Origin: Eopsaltria australis
Taxonomy: Eukaryota; Chordata; Aves; Passeriformes; Petroicidae
DNA length: 64,000 nucleotides
Assembly: GCA_034509425.1 (NCBI GenBank)
Contig: JAVTVJ010000373.1
Span: 992,001 to 1,056,000 of the forward strand
Direction of reading: 5' to 3'
How positions within the stretch are numbered: the first letter of the stretch is position 1; each line of letters begins with the position of its first letter. A program made the translations under genes and the position numbers. Positions 38,063 through 48,903 of the stretch are shown here, piece by piece. Under the pieces are notes generated by a model, which was given only the letters and a program-made list of their open reading frames with translations, had not been told where the DNA came from and ran no database searches.

Positions 38063-38126
38063 CACAATCCTACCTGGAATGGACAAGCTTTGCACACAAT
38101 CCTATCTGGAATGGCCAAGCTTTGCA
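38063..38126 (+). repeat. 32-bp tandem duplication
   Basis: Two adjacent 32-bp copies (38063-38094, 38095-38126) differ at two positions. Each starts CACAATCCTA and ends CAAGCTTTGCA. It lies 178 bases after the TFB2M stop, so it is inside the 3'UTR if a distal poly(A) site is used. Confidence 0.9.
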
Positions 38127-41100
38127 ACTTTTCCAGGAGCTTATTAGCTCCTGCTACTTTTGGATGTACCACTTAAGTGCAACTTTTTGTTACACTGTTG
38201 CTGTAGATTTACAAGATTCGAAAAAAATTAACAGACCAAATTATTTGTCTGGTTTGTATTTTAGTCCTTAATGATTTGAATGCCCTTTTGACAGATTCAC
38301 AAAATACAAAGGTCTTTACAACCACTGAGTCTGCTTCATTGTCTGCTTTTCTGAATTTGCAGCCTGAAGTCAACATAATGCTAATAAATTAATAGTTGTG
38401 TGTTAATAGAAGACAAGGTAATGACAGGGTCACAAAATAATAACCGAGAGTTGCTTAAACTTAAGATTGTGATATCCCTGAGGAAAAGCTGTAACAGTTA
38501 TTTCTTTTGAAAATAACATGGGGCAACCTGTACTAGTTTATAACACAATACACAAACACCTACATGTGTGTAGGGATTATTTTAGGTCTGAAAGTCACCA
38601 GAATATTCAGTGCTGTATAAATGGTTTTGAAAAAATAAAATCATCTTCCTTGAAACCTTTGCCAATGTCTTTCTTTAATGTTGTGTACCAAAAAATTACT
38701 CAAAACCAGATGCTATTAAAATTCTGGTTTTAGCCATAGTACTCCATGAGGCAACCTGTTCCTAATTTCTCTTTCTGTCTTACCATGTAACTGTTGTGTT
38801 GTTGTTGAACAATGCTAAGAGGTTGTACTGTTTCTGTGTTCTATCTTGTACCCTCTGGGAAGAGCTGTGGCAAAAACCACACTTCTTTAGCAAAGCACTA
38901 GTTTATAAAATGCCATTTTTGTGAAGGCTGAACTATTTTCAGGCTGTGGAGAACAGTAGTGTCCAAAACGATGCAAATAAAGAATTGCATTTCTTAAGCT
39001 TAGTGTGGGGTATAGATGTGATAAGTATTCAGCTCTGTATTCCTCCTGCTGTTCTGACTGCAGCTGAAAAAAACTTTGAGCAGCCTCAGTTCACTCTGCT
39101 AGCTAGGCTGGAGCTCTCTCTTGAAGCTGCTGCTGAGCTTTTCTAATGTTATGAAACTCCTGGAAAGGCTGAGGCTTAATTTGCAGTCTGTCTCAGAGCC
39201 TTGCTGGTGTTCTGGTGCAGGTTGTCAAGATTTGAGACTTCCTTTCTGTTTACATCTCTGTTTCAGAGACAGTCATTGTAAATTGATAATGAATGGCAAA
39301 CTTGCATTAACAGAAGAAATTCCACCTTTTTCAGTCTCATTAGATGGTAACTGTCTTATCTAGTGGTCTACAAGACTGCTCTGTCTCTTGGGATGATCCC
39401 CCCCACACTCTGAATCTAAACACCTTGCTCTTGTTGCAGCAAGATGTCTTAAACATCAAGCATACCAGAAGTATACTATACATAAAATGTAAGACCGCCA
39501 CTGCATAAATAAATTTCTTCAGCTGTGTGCTGATAACATTTCAAACATGAACTGAAGAAAACTGTTTTATTTTGATGCTGTTAGAAAGCAGCACTTAATG
39601 AGCCAATGCAGAGAGCAACAGCAGGCATCTGTAAGTAGAAGGAATATTGTGTAACTAGGGACTTGAAGTGAGATATAATGCTCACCAGAAATGCACCATT
39701 AAGGCTAAGTGTAAGCAATGTTTAGCCCTGATCACAAATGTGAAATGGAGATAGAAATGCCTGCCATTATAAAAATTATTTTAGTATTCATGGAAAAGAT
39801 GGAAAAAGTGAAAATTACTGTTGTATGTGAATAAATACACAGGGAGTGAAAATTAAGTATGTCTATGTATTTGATTAATTGATGCTATCCACTCAGTAAT
39901 TCCTGCTGTTGCAGGATTATAGCTTTTGTGGGATAATATTGAACGTAAGCTTTCACTTTCAAATTTTAAATTGTATATAAAGACTTGTCATATATTTCTG
40001 TTATGATTTTAACCAATGCTGTACTACTTGTGTTTCTTTCCTTTGCATAGCTGCCTTTTTTTTCCCCCAAGACTGATTTAATACATGAACCTCTGAAACA
40101 CAAACCACATGTGATGCACTATCCAGGAGAACACTTTTAAGTATTGCTTTTACTCTTCAATTTCTTTGAGGAGCTGCCCAAAAATGGCATTTGGCATTCT
40201 ATATTAAAGCACCAGTATTGAGAATATTGATTGTAACTTCAGAGACACTAAGTCTTTTCTAGTGGCCCTCATCATTTGTGCCCTCTGTCTGGGAAAAAAA
40301 TATTATGGCTGTGCTAGCAATTGCCTAAGCTTTTCCTACTTACCTATATTACAATCATAACAAACACAAATAGAAACAGAAACAAACTTGGTCCAGTTAA
40401 TGAGAAATTTTGCCACTTGGAATTAGGAGGTCAGTTAAATTGAACTCTATAGTCAGTTCACTTTTGATGTAGAAGAAGGGTTTGTGACCTTGCAGTAATT
40501 AACACAGTAGATGCTGTGATAAGGGGTTGTTAAGGTGGAATGTGTCTGGACTGGCTGCTAGACCTGTTCAGCATCGGAAATTAGAGCTCAGCCTTGCAGG
40601 TTAATGATAATGTTGATGGAGATATCCGCATAAAACTTGAGAAAAAGATCGTGTGGTATAGTTTAAGATGTGCAAACGTGATAGGAAGAAACTGAGGCTT
40701 CCTGAGAAGCATGTTGAAATAATTGTTTTCTCAGGCTGAACACAATCTGTGTGCAGATTGAAAACTCCAACCTGAGCTTTGTATGACTTTAATTAGCAAA
40801 GCCATACCTTTCTTCTGTAAGCACTCAGAACATGGAAATAACAGGTAACTTTTCCAGAAAGGACGAGTCAGTGGGTGATGTTTATTTGCTCACATTATAT
40901 CCCTTGTTTAACAGCTACTGCATCTTTCCTTGTGTGGGCTGTTTAACTTGTCACTGATAAAAATAGGCACACTGACTGTCCCCAGCTGATAGAACACAAC
41001 ATGCAGCAGCCACCTGAAGCCCAAGGGAAATTAGGGGTAGTTAAGATACACCAAACAGTCGATTACTCATAATGTAAGTCTTTAACCACTGATGTGGTTG

Positions 41101-43640
41101 ATCCTATTGATACAACCCCAAATACACAAACAGCTCAGAACTTCATAAGCTTGCTTCTGTCTTTTGAAGGAAATTGATGTGTTTGAGGCAGGGAAGATAC
41201 AAATAAAGTAGAAGGGTCTTGTAAACTTCCCAATAAAAAAAATCAACACATAAAATCTATGTGAAATTTATCATGCATTTGTGCTTAAAATGCTTCTGTA
41301 GTAATTTTTAATTTAACATTCTACAATCAATTTTTCACTAGCACACCAACATTGAAAGTGAAGAGACCTCTTCAAGAGATACGAGTTCATAAAAGATTTG
41401 TACTTACAAGCTTTCAACTAATTAACTGACAGCTATTCTATGCTGTTTGTGACAGAGATGTACAATTGAAAATTTAATGTTTTGTGTTTTGAGCCATATT
41501 TTGATCCCAGAAAAAAAAAAAAATCAATTTTGTGCTGTGTTGTTCGGAATGGCTATTGCACATTTATGAGTAAGGAGCAGAATTTGAATTATATCATTAC
41601 TGCAGCTGTTTCTCTAAATTCATGTTGTCAAACACGCCGTCCTGAGATAGAAGAGCTAAAGCTCCACGACGGTGTCCCCTGGCAGTAAGAACGTATGACT
41701 AATTCAGCAGCAGCAGCCACAATTAAGTGATATTTCCTACAAAACTGCCCTCATTACATTCCTTGACAGCTGCTTCCATCCAGAATGTGTCATGCACTTC
41801 AAACAGCTGCTGAGAAGTCTGACCTGTTTAGGTCAGTGGATGACTTGTTCGTATAAAAACACCATGCTGATAACAGGGGTTAAATTCAACTAAATATACT
41901 CCTGGGCTAAATAACCACTTACTGGAATATATAGCCCGAGTACCATTATGCTTTTGAGAAAATTCAGACTGATGATTCCAAAAACATCCAAGTTGCAGAT
42001 TCCATTGATCACCATTTCTCAAAGACTTTTGAATGGCCATCCCAGGCAGATTCATCACTAACCTGTAGGTGTAGATATCCAGAATCAGTTCTCCATGCTC
42101 TCCAAATAGATGTCCAAATATCCAACACTGCATTAAAATGTTTAATGCTGTATTTGAAAGCTTATCTATACAAGAAATCTCTATTACTGCTGTTATGTTT
42201 TCATATCACTTGAAATGCAATGTCAGCTAAAAGCTGTTTCGGGGCTTCTGTGGCTTATTTCCTGTACAGTTTATGCCAAGCTGATGGAAATCCCCTTCTT
42301 CAGGTACTCATACTTCAATTTTCCTAGAGTAGCTAGCCTCTTCAAGGTTGTGACTTTTATTTTGTTTGTGTGTTAGTGAGACAGAAGACTGGCATTCCCT
42401 CAGATGTGTTTTTGTACTTGTTGAGTTACTGGATGTATAAGTGAGCAAACCTGACAAGAAAAACTGAGAAAAGAATGAAAATTTCATCTGGTATTGTATA
42501 TTTATATTAACTCTTCCCTGAGTGCACTTTTTGCAGCTCATGGATAGGCCTTTAGGTTCACGCTTTTTGTTTGACCATTCATTTCTTAAATTTATCCACT
42601 CACAGAGATAGATGTTAACTTCTGTTATTACTGGGCATGTTTTTGGTACAGGTTTTGGGCGATACCTGCTTAGAAACTCAATAAAACAGCATAGATAGGA
42701 AAATGCAGAATATTTAATTGATGAAGAAGTAAAGCATACAGGACAAATACATTAGTAATTGACTAATAATTAACTATTAAGGTTAATTCTTGAGAAACTC
42801 ACAGCATCACTGTAATTTAACACATTTTAAAAATCTGCTAGAAGAGCTAAAGATAAGCATAGTAACATGCATAACGATTTCACTAACAGCTAGATTGCTG
42901 TCAGTTCTTCTGGTAATGAATTACATCATTGCAGCATTTAAGCAAATGTCAAAATATATTTTTCTGTGAGAATCCTCCGGCTTGAGGTACCTTGGTTCTT
43001 CCTAGTAAGTACACTTTTAGATACGCATATCACCATTTCTGATTACCTTGTTGCAACTCACAATTGCAGACTGAAATAATCATTACTGAGGACAAAACTG
43101 AGTGTTTTTTAGCAGTGCACAGCTGCTTGGCAGAACTGTTAGGTCTATGTCTCAGTGTTCTTTGGCAGCACGAATCAACACTCCTTTCCAAAACACAAGC
43201 CCTACTTCCCTCTATAGGTGTGATAAGGAAAACCAGACAATTTAGCACATTTAGCCTGCATCATGTGTATTCTCATAAATGAATGAGTTATGCAGACCCG
43301 TACAGAAAGCACTTACCTCACGGGCTTTGAGCACCAACATTTCAGATTAATGCTCTTAGTTAATCCTGCAAGTGTTTTGCTTTTTCCATTGTCATTTATC
43401 TGGTCCCTCTAACTCATGCTTCTGACTAAAAGTAATTTGGTGTATGGGCTGCATTGTCAGTGAGACACACCGCCAGAGCGTAGGTGCCCAGCAGCTACCG
43501 GCCCAGTATTCAGATCACAGTGAGATCCAGAAATACATCCAGATGCCAGCTCATAAATATAATGTTCTTTCTTGGGATGTCTTTTGACAGCATTGTCATC
43601 ATACCCCTTCCTTTGTAAACCAAACTGTTTTAATATTTTG
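38127..43640. other. TFB2M-SMYD3 intergenic region
   Basis: About 5.5 kb of AT-rich sequence. No exon, RNA gene or clear transposon recognised. Open frames such as 41828-42133 (minus) are not coding-like. Confidence 0.5.
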
Positions 43641-43649
43641 TGTATAAAT

Positions 43650-43985
43650 GTCTAAAATGAGGTGCCAGGAGGATGGAGCCAGGCTCTGCTCACTGGTGCC
43701 AAGCAAAAAGACAGGAGGCAATGGGCAGAAACTGAAGCACGGGAAGCTCCACCTGAATACGAAGAAGAGCTTCTCTCCTGTGTGGGTGACTGAGAACTGG
43801 AGGACATTCTCCAGAGAGGCTGTGGAGCCTCCCTGACTGGAAATACTCCATAACCCTCATGATGCAGACCTATGCCATGCGCTTTAAGATGCCCCTGCTC
43901 GCGCAGGAGGTTCCACCAGATGACGCGCTGTGGTCCCTTCCAACCCGACCTACTCTGGGATTCTGTGACATGTATTATTAATCGC
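43650..43985 (+). mobile_element. CR1 LINE 3' end
   Basis: Contains GCCAGGAGGATGGAGCCAGG, GGGAAGCTCCACCTGAATA, TGGAGGACATTCTCCAGAGA, CTGTGGTCCCTTCCAACCCG and CTCTGGGATTCTGTGAC, the standard order of the CR1 3'UTR in birds. A 5'-truncated copy directly upstream of the SMYD3 CpG island. Confidence 0.9.
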
Positions 43986-43989
43986 CTCT

Positions 43990-44740
43990 GTGCTCGCCCA
44001 GGACACGCGTGTGCCGGACACCCGGGCTCCATCCCCGCGGGCCCGGCCGGGCTGAGCTGAGCCGGCTCCCGCCCCTGCCCCTGCCCTGAGTTAAGATGGC
44101 GGCGGCAGCGCCGGTCACGTGGGGGCGGGGGCGGCCCGCGCTCCCCTCCCCTCTCCCGGTGCGGCGCGCGGCAGGATGGAGCCGGCGGCGCTGGAGCGCT
44201 TCCAGAGCCCGGGCAAGGGCAGCGGCCTCCGCTCCCGCCGCAGCCTGCGCCCCGGACAGCTGCTCTACCGCGCCGTGCCCTTCGCCTACGTGCCCACCAA
44301 GGAGCAGCTGGGCAGCGTGTGCGAGCGCTGCCTGCGCAGGTACCGGCGGGACGGGAAGGGAACGGAACGCAGCGCGCCGCCCCTTCCGCCGGGGCGGGGC
44401 CGGGCTGGGGCTGGGGGAGCTGCGGGCTGTGCCGGGGTGGGTGGGGGCCCGTGGTACGGAGAGGAGCTGGGCGTGTGCTGCCGGGGCTGAGGTGTGAGGC
44501 TTGCCGCTTCCTGCCTCTCCTTTAAACTTGGGGCTTTTTTAAAAACGGCTCCTTAGAAGATGTCACCTTCTCCCGGGCTGGCAGGAGGCAGCAGTGCCGG
44601 TGTGGCTCGGCTCGGTGCCGCTGCTCCGCGGCGTGTCCCGCCGGGCTGGCGATGGTGGGAGGCTCCAGCCTCCGCTCAGGTGCCCCTGAGTCCGGAGGGG
44701 CAAAAGGGAGCTGTGCCCCGGGCATCAGCCTTCGTGAAAT
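43990..44740 (+). promoter_or_regulatory. SMYD3 CpG island promoter
   Basis: G+C- and CpG-rich block around SMYD3 exon 1, without a TATA box. Visible sites are AAGATGGCGGC at 44093-44103 (YY1-type initiator site), CACGTG E-box at 44116-44121 and GGGGGCGGGGGCGG at 44121-44134 (GC boxes). These lie 42-83 bases upstream of the SMYD3 ATG. Confidence 0.75.
44176..44339 (+). CDS. SMYD3: SMYD3 exon 1 (N-terminus of lysine methyltransferase SMYD3)
   Basis: The frame encodes MEPAALERFQSPGKGSGLRS, RRSLRPGQLLYRAVPFAYVP and TKEQLGSVCERCLR, 54 codons plus two bases, before donor CGCAG|GTACCG. Human SMYD3 starts MEPLKVEKF and has GNGLRAVTPLRPGELLFRSD and VVCDRCL at the same places. SMYD3 is a SET/MYND-domain methyltransferase reported to act on histone H3/H4 and cytoplasmic MAP3K2. 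Residues 13-19 (GKGSGLR) form the first part of the SET domain that contacts the SAM cofactor, and Cys49/Cys52 are the first zinc ligands of the MYND finger, which continues in the next exon. That exon is not in the window, so only the N-terminus is seen. The ATG has AGG at -3 to -1 and G at +4, a strong context. Confidence 0.93.
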
Positions 44741-45339
44741 AGGCAGCGGGCAGTGCTCGAGTTTCGTGTCGCCTGGTCAGGGTTATCCCCTGTATGGAGC
44801 ACGTGGTTTCATTCATGCTGTAAATAAGTGCCTGCCTTCCTCCCGCAAATCCTCACACGTGGAAACTGACAAAAATGTAGTAACTTCCTGTTTGTTTAGA
44901 AGGAAACAAACAAAACTTGTTTTTTTTACCCTTGAGCAGTTTCTCGGGAGGCTGGATTGTGGTAGAGCTGTTTGAAGACCATCTGTATATTAATACCTGA
45001 AACATACTGCTTAGACCCAAACCCGTGTAATTGCCAAGACGTGAGGAAGAAAGACAGGAGAAAATTCGATCCAGTTAACTTTTCTTTTTTATGTTTTTGC
45101 TTTGGTTTGATTTTTGTTTGTTTGGGTTTTTTTTTTTTTGGGGGGGGGGAAAGGGGGTTATTTTGAAAATACTTGAAGTTTTGTTTGTTGAAATAGTCCA
45201 GGTGCTTTTCTTCATGTCCTTTATAGGGCATCTCAGCTTCTGTTTAAAGATATAAGAATGTGATCCTCATTTAGTCAAAGAAAAAAATTGACAATGTACT
45301 CTAGGCAATGCTTGCATCTTACTTCAGCATACTGAAAAA

Positions 45340-45405
45340 AAACCCAACCAAAAAAACCCCCAAAAAACCTCCTCCAAAAAATCCCCAAAAAACACCAAAC
45401 TCAAA
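45340..45405. repeat. A/C-rich low-complexity sequence
   Basis: Alternating A and C runs, for example AAAAAAACCCAACC and CCCCAAAAAACCTCC. Purine/pyrimidine asymmetry is not complete; no function inferred. Confidence 0.8.
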
Positions 45406-45572
45406 GGATTTTTAGCTGTTATATCTGTGAAGTCTGACTTGTGACATCAGAGTCCTTCGGGGTGATAACTGAACATTTTTCATTTGAAGTTGTGAGAGGC
45501 TGCAGACTTCAGAAGACAGGCTGAGTGCAGCAACAGGTAGAATAAAAGTGAATCTGAGGTGTTTGGATGTAG

Positions 45573-45577
45573 GCATG
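45573..45577. repeat. Target-site duplication, left copy
   Basis: GCATG directly precedes the left LTR and is repeated at 50325-50329 directly after the right LTR. A 5-bp duplication is normal for ERVL and some class I elements. Confidence 0.85.
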
Positions 45578-45860
45578 TGTCCTGGTTTGAAGGACAGGTG
45601 TCTGTTAAGGAAGGCAGGAGCCTCTCTTGGGGTGGGAAACTGTAACCCCTCTCCCTCCGAATTATTATAAATTTGAAATCAAGAGGCTCTCAGGTAAAGA
45701 TATGGGCATAGGAATAACAGTTCTTTACTACTATCTAAAACAAGGATAACAAATAACAACAACTATAACGTTGACCAACAAACAGAACTAGAAACCCAGT
45801 GGCAGCCTGCTCGGCTTCAGGCACTTTTTCTCTTCGGTGCAGTTTCAGTCACAGTCTGCA

Positions 45861-45971
45861 GGGGCGCTCTGGGTGCGGTGATTCCCCGGTGGCTGCAGGG
45901 GCGCTCTGGGTGCGGTGATTCCCCGGTGGCTGCAGGGGCGCTCTGGGTGCGGTGATTCCTCGGTGGCTGCA
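45861..45971 (+). repeat. 37-bp tandem repeat, three copies, inside left LTR
   Basis: Units at 45861-45897, 45898-45934 and 45935-45971 each begin GGGGCGCTCTGGGTGCGGTG and end GGTGGCTGCA. The third has one T for C. The right LTR has a single unit (49723-49759), which accounts exactly for the 74-bp length difference. Confidence 0.95.
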
Positions 45972-46153
45972 GGGGGGCTCCGGCGTGAGCTCAGGTAGCA
46001 CACGGCAATGACGGCTGCCCGAGGCACGGAGGGATGGAGGAGAGCCCTTGCTCTACAGACCCTCGGGAGGGGCAGCTGGTGTTGGTGCTGCAGCAGGATC
46101 CCGGGACACAGGGAGCTGGGATGGTAAGGGGTCTCCACGTGCAGGGAAAAACC

Positions 46154-46170
46154 CCGCTACAATGTAGCGG
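46154..46170. repeat. 17-bp palindrome in LTR
   Basis: CCGCTACA-A-TGTAGCGG: two perfect 8-bp arms around one base. It is unchanged in the right LTR at 49942-49958. It may be a protein-binding site or a short hairpin in the LTR transcript. Confidence 0.85.
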
Positions 46171-46536
46171 AGAAAAGCGGGCTGGTGGCAGGCAGGTCGG
46201 CTCCGGATGGGGCAGAGGGCAGAGACTCACAGCAGACAGACCGGCAGCTCCGCGCTGGCTTCTCAGGGGCCGTGGGTTCAGCAGACAGCAGCTCCGACCG
46301 TCCAGCTCCGAGGGTCCCGAGCAAGAGGGCGTGACCTCCCCCTGCCCTTGCTTTTCAGTCTCTCCAAATCTCGCGTTACCAGGCTCTGCTTCCGTGAGGG
46401 GCAATTTTGCCCCACCCTGCCACGGAGAAAGGCTCTACCTTTGTGCTTTGTTTCTCTTAAGTACCCAGTCATTTGTGTCCTAGCAACCCATGGGAGAAAA
46501 ATTCCTGAGGAAAAGAACTAGATCCAACCTTCAACA

Positions 46537-46548
46537 TTCTCCACTCCG
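46537..46548 (-). promoter_or_regulatory. Polypurine tract of the provirus
   Basis: On the minus strand the bases just before the 3' LTR are GGAGTGGAGAA, preceded by GGGAAAAAAATTC. A purine tract at this place is where plus-strand DNA synthesis starts in retroviruses. It confirms the minus-strand orientation. Confidence 0.7.
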
Positions 46549-46639
46549 AATTTTTTTCCCATGCAAACACCTTACATCAAATTTAAACTTTTGAGGTATA
46601 TACATACATGCAGATACAGATACAAGCGCAGTGTCATAA

Positions 46640-47520
46640 GTAGTTCACTCTAAAACAAGATCTCTTTGAGGTATGCATCGGGTTTCTCCATCTCTTTGCA
46701 TCACCCACCAGGTGCAGCTTGGTCTCTGAGCAAAGACAACCCCCCGGATGGGATTGTCTTTACTTGAGGCAGAGTTTACTTAAACAGTCTTTTTCAGCAT
46801 ACTTCTCATGTGTACTACTGGAACTTTATCTCCATCTGTTGTTCGCAAGGGGTCAGAGTGGGCAGGCCCGGCCCGGCTGGAGGAACCTCGGGTGTTCATT
46901 AACTATGTGGCCTTTGCTAAATTAGTCTCTCAGTTCTTGAACGTCTCCCCACCCAGTGCTTTCAAGGTGGTTTTGAGCAGGCCATTGTACCGTTCAACTT
47001 TTCTAGCTGCTGGTGCATGATAAGGGATATGGTACACTTACTCGATGCCATGTTCTTTAGCTTAGGTGTTTATAAGGCTATTTTTGAAGTGAGTCCCATT
47101 GTTGGATTCAATTCTCTCAGGGGTACTATGTCTCTAAAGAACTTGTTTTTCGAGGCCCAGGATGGTGTTCTGGGCAGTGGCATGAGGCACAGGGTAGGTC
47201 TCTAGCCATCTTGTGGTGGCTTCCACCATTGTGAGAACGTAGCGCTTGCTTTGGCGGGTCTGGGGCAGTGTGATGTAATCAATCTGCCAAGCCTCTCCAT
47301 ACTTGTATTTGGACTACCGTCCGCCATACCATAGAGGCTTTACCTGCTTGGCTTGTTTGATCGCGGCGCACGTCTCACAATTATGGATCACTTGGGAGAT
47401 ACTGTTCATGGTTAGGTCCACCCCTCGGTCTCGTGCCCACTTATAGGTGGCATCTCTGCCTTGGTGGCCTGAGGCATCATGGGCCCATCGGGCTAGGAAC
47501 AGCTCTTCTTTGTGTTGCTA
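46640..47520 (-). pseudogene. Integrase remnant of the provirus (broken)
   Basis: Minus-strand frames show the HHCC zinc-binding region (HDASGHQGRD near 47478, then HNCETCAAIKQAKQ near 47372), followed by core-like sequence (YGEAWQIDYITL near 47280) and a C-terminal part. The frame is interrupted by stops at 47518-47520, 47314-47316, 47134-47136, 46930-46932 and 46780-46782 and by shifts, including near 47245. It follows gag almost directly, so the upstream pol domains are missing. It cannot encode a working enzyme. Confidence 0.8.
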
Positions 47521-47595
47521 TACCCGTGTTGCCAGGGTAGCAGTGGGTTTCCTATCCCACTTCCTCATGTCTTCTCCGTGATCACACAGGAAGAA

Positions 47596-48849
47596 CTACA
47601 GCTCAGATCGTGGGGTGTACTCTCTTTCCCTGGCTGGGGGGCGCTGGGCTCTGACTTTGGGGCTTGTGACTCGCACTGGTGCCGCACTCATCAACTTCAT
47701 CTCTTCTCTCACTTCTCTCATCATCTCTTCTCTGAGGTCTTTGACCACAGCAGAGACTTGAGCTTGTATTGGGCTACTGATCATACTATCATAATTCTTG
47801 AGTTTGGTGGCTATGGAGCTCACTGTCTCTCGGTTGTCATTAGCATTAATTGTTGCAATGAAGATGGTGTATTGGGAGGGCTCTAGCTTTGCTAGATTCT
47901 ACAACATTTGCTTTGTACACTTGACTTTGTCGGGGTCGTTATCATGTTGTCCATCCTTTCTAAAGAGTACCTCCAATATTGCCACCTCCCTCAGCTGTTG
48001 GATTCCCTCCTCAAGGGTCTTCCATGGTCTTCTATGATGATATTCCTCCATTCTCTCCCTGTTGACAAACCTCTCTCTTACACTTATTAAAAGCCGTTCC
48101 CAGAGAGACAGGGGCCCGTCATCTCTTCCGAATACTTGATCAACCTCTGAGTCCTGGGACAAGGGTCCCAGCTGCCTTGCCTCAATACTATCCAGCTGCA
48201 CGCCCATACCCATAAGGTCTCAGACTCGAAGTAACCAGGTTGTAAAAGGCTCACGACCCCGTTGCACAATGTCTTTTTGTAGATTACGGAGACTGTCATA
48301 CCCCAGGGACTCAGTAGTGATTTCAATCCTTGGTCTCCCTACTGGTTGAGAGGGCCCTGCTTCCTTATCATTACTCACTGACTGCTCTGGTTTGACCTTA
48401 GTCTTCCTCTTTTCTACAGGGGCAACTGCTACTGGCTGTGGCTGCCCTTTTGATCTGACTGGAGCCTGAGCGGTGATAGCGTCCCTGGGTTCCTCTGTTG
48501 CCTCATTAGACTCTCTCTCTTTGGGGTACGGGAAGGGTTTCTTACTAGCTGGGTAAGTGTATTCCTTCAGCACTTGGCCCATCTCACGTATCTCTTTCAC
48601 CAGGACTCCCACCCAATCCGGGTGGGTTGTTTCTGAGGTGGGTTGTGGGGCTGGGTCAGACTCTGTAGCAACATCTTTAGTCTCTGGGGCAATGTCAGGT
48701 TCTGGGATGGTGTCTCTAGTTTCTGGGGCCATGTCAGGTTCTGTGGCTACATCCCTAGTCTCTGGGGCCGTGTCAGGTTCTGTGGCAGCATCTTTAGTTT
48801 CCAGGGCTAGGTCAGTTTCTGTGGCAGCATTTCTAGTCTTTGGGGTCAT
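47596..48849 (-). pseudogene. Gag-like remnant of the provirus (broken)
   Basis: Three successive minus-strand open pieces lie in reading order: 48849-48220 (acidic, Pro/Thr-rich repeats, then a Lys-rich linker), 48213-47899 (capsid-like; ARQLGPLSQDSEVDQVFG is the block I associate with avian ERVL Gag) and 47823-47596 (basic, Arg/Glu-rich). They are separated by stops at 48220-48222 and 47899-47901. No Cys-His zinc knuckle is visible. ERVL class assignment is from memory of the family, not a search. Confidence 0.7.
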
Positions 48850-48874
48850 GTTAGGTTCTGGGGCTCTATCCCTA
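48641..48874 (-). repeat. 39-bp tandem repeat encoding 13-residue units in gag-like frame
   Basis: Five clear units (48680-48718, 48719-48757, 48758-48796, 48797-48835, 48836-48874) and a weaker sixth at 48641-48679. Each minus-strand unit encodes a variant of ETRDVATEPDMAP. The period is a multiple of three, so the frame is kept. Units differ at several positions, so the array is not a very recent expansion. Confidence 0.85.
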
Positions 48875-48903
48875 TTGTCTGGGGTAGATGTCAGAGTGGC
48901 TAT

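Larger units (their letters stand above)
44340..45577. other. SMYD3 intron 1, proximal
   Basis: CpG-rich until about 44740, then ordinary sequence with a T-rich run ending in a G tract (about 45084-45150) and an A/C-rich low-complexity stretch (about 45340-45405). No exon recognised. Confidence 0.5.
45578..46536 (-). repeat. 3' LTR of the ERVL-type provirus (left)
   Basis: 959 bp. Differs from the right LTR by nine substitutions that I counted, two one-base indels and two extra copies of a 37-bp unit. The interior is unusually G+C- and CpG-rich (about 45840-46330) with AT-rich ends. Transcription signals would be on the minus strand. Confidence 0.92.

Noticed and set aside
46034..46483. 149-codon plus-strand frame in the left LTR (and its counterpart at 49822-50121)
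   Set aside because: It is inside the CpG-rich LTR and antisense to the provirus; the two LTR copies differ in frame because of one-base indels.
47798..48037. Plus-strand open frames across 47512-48090
   Set aside because: They are shadows of the minus-strand gag-like frames.
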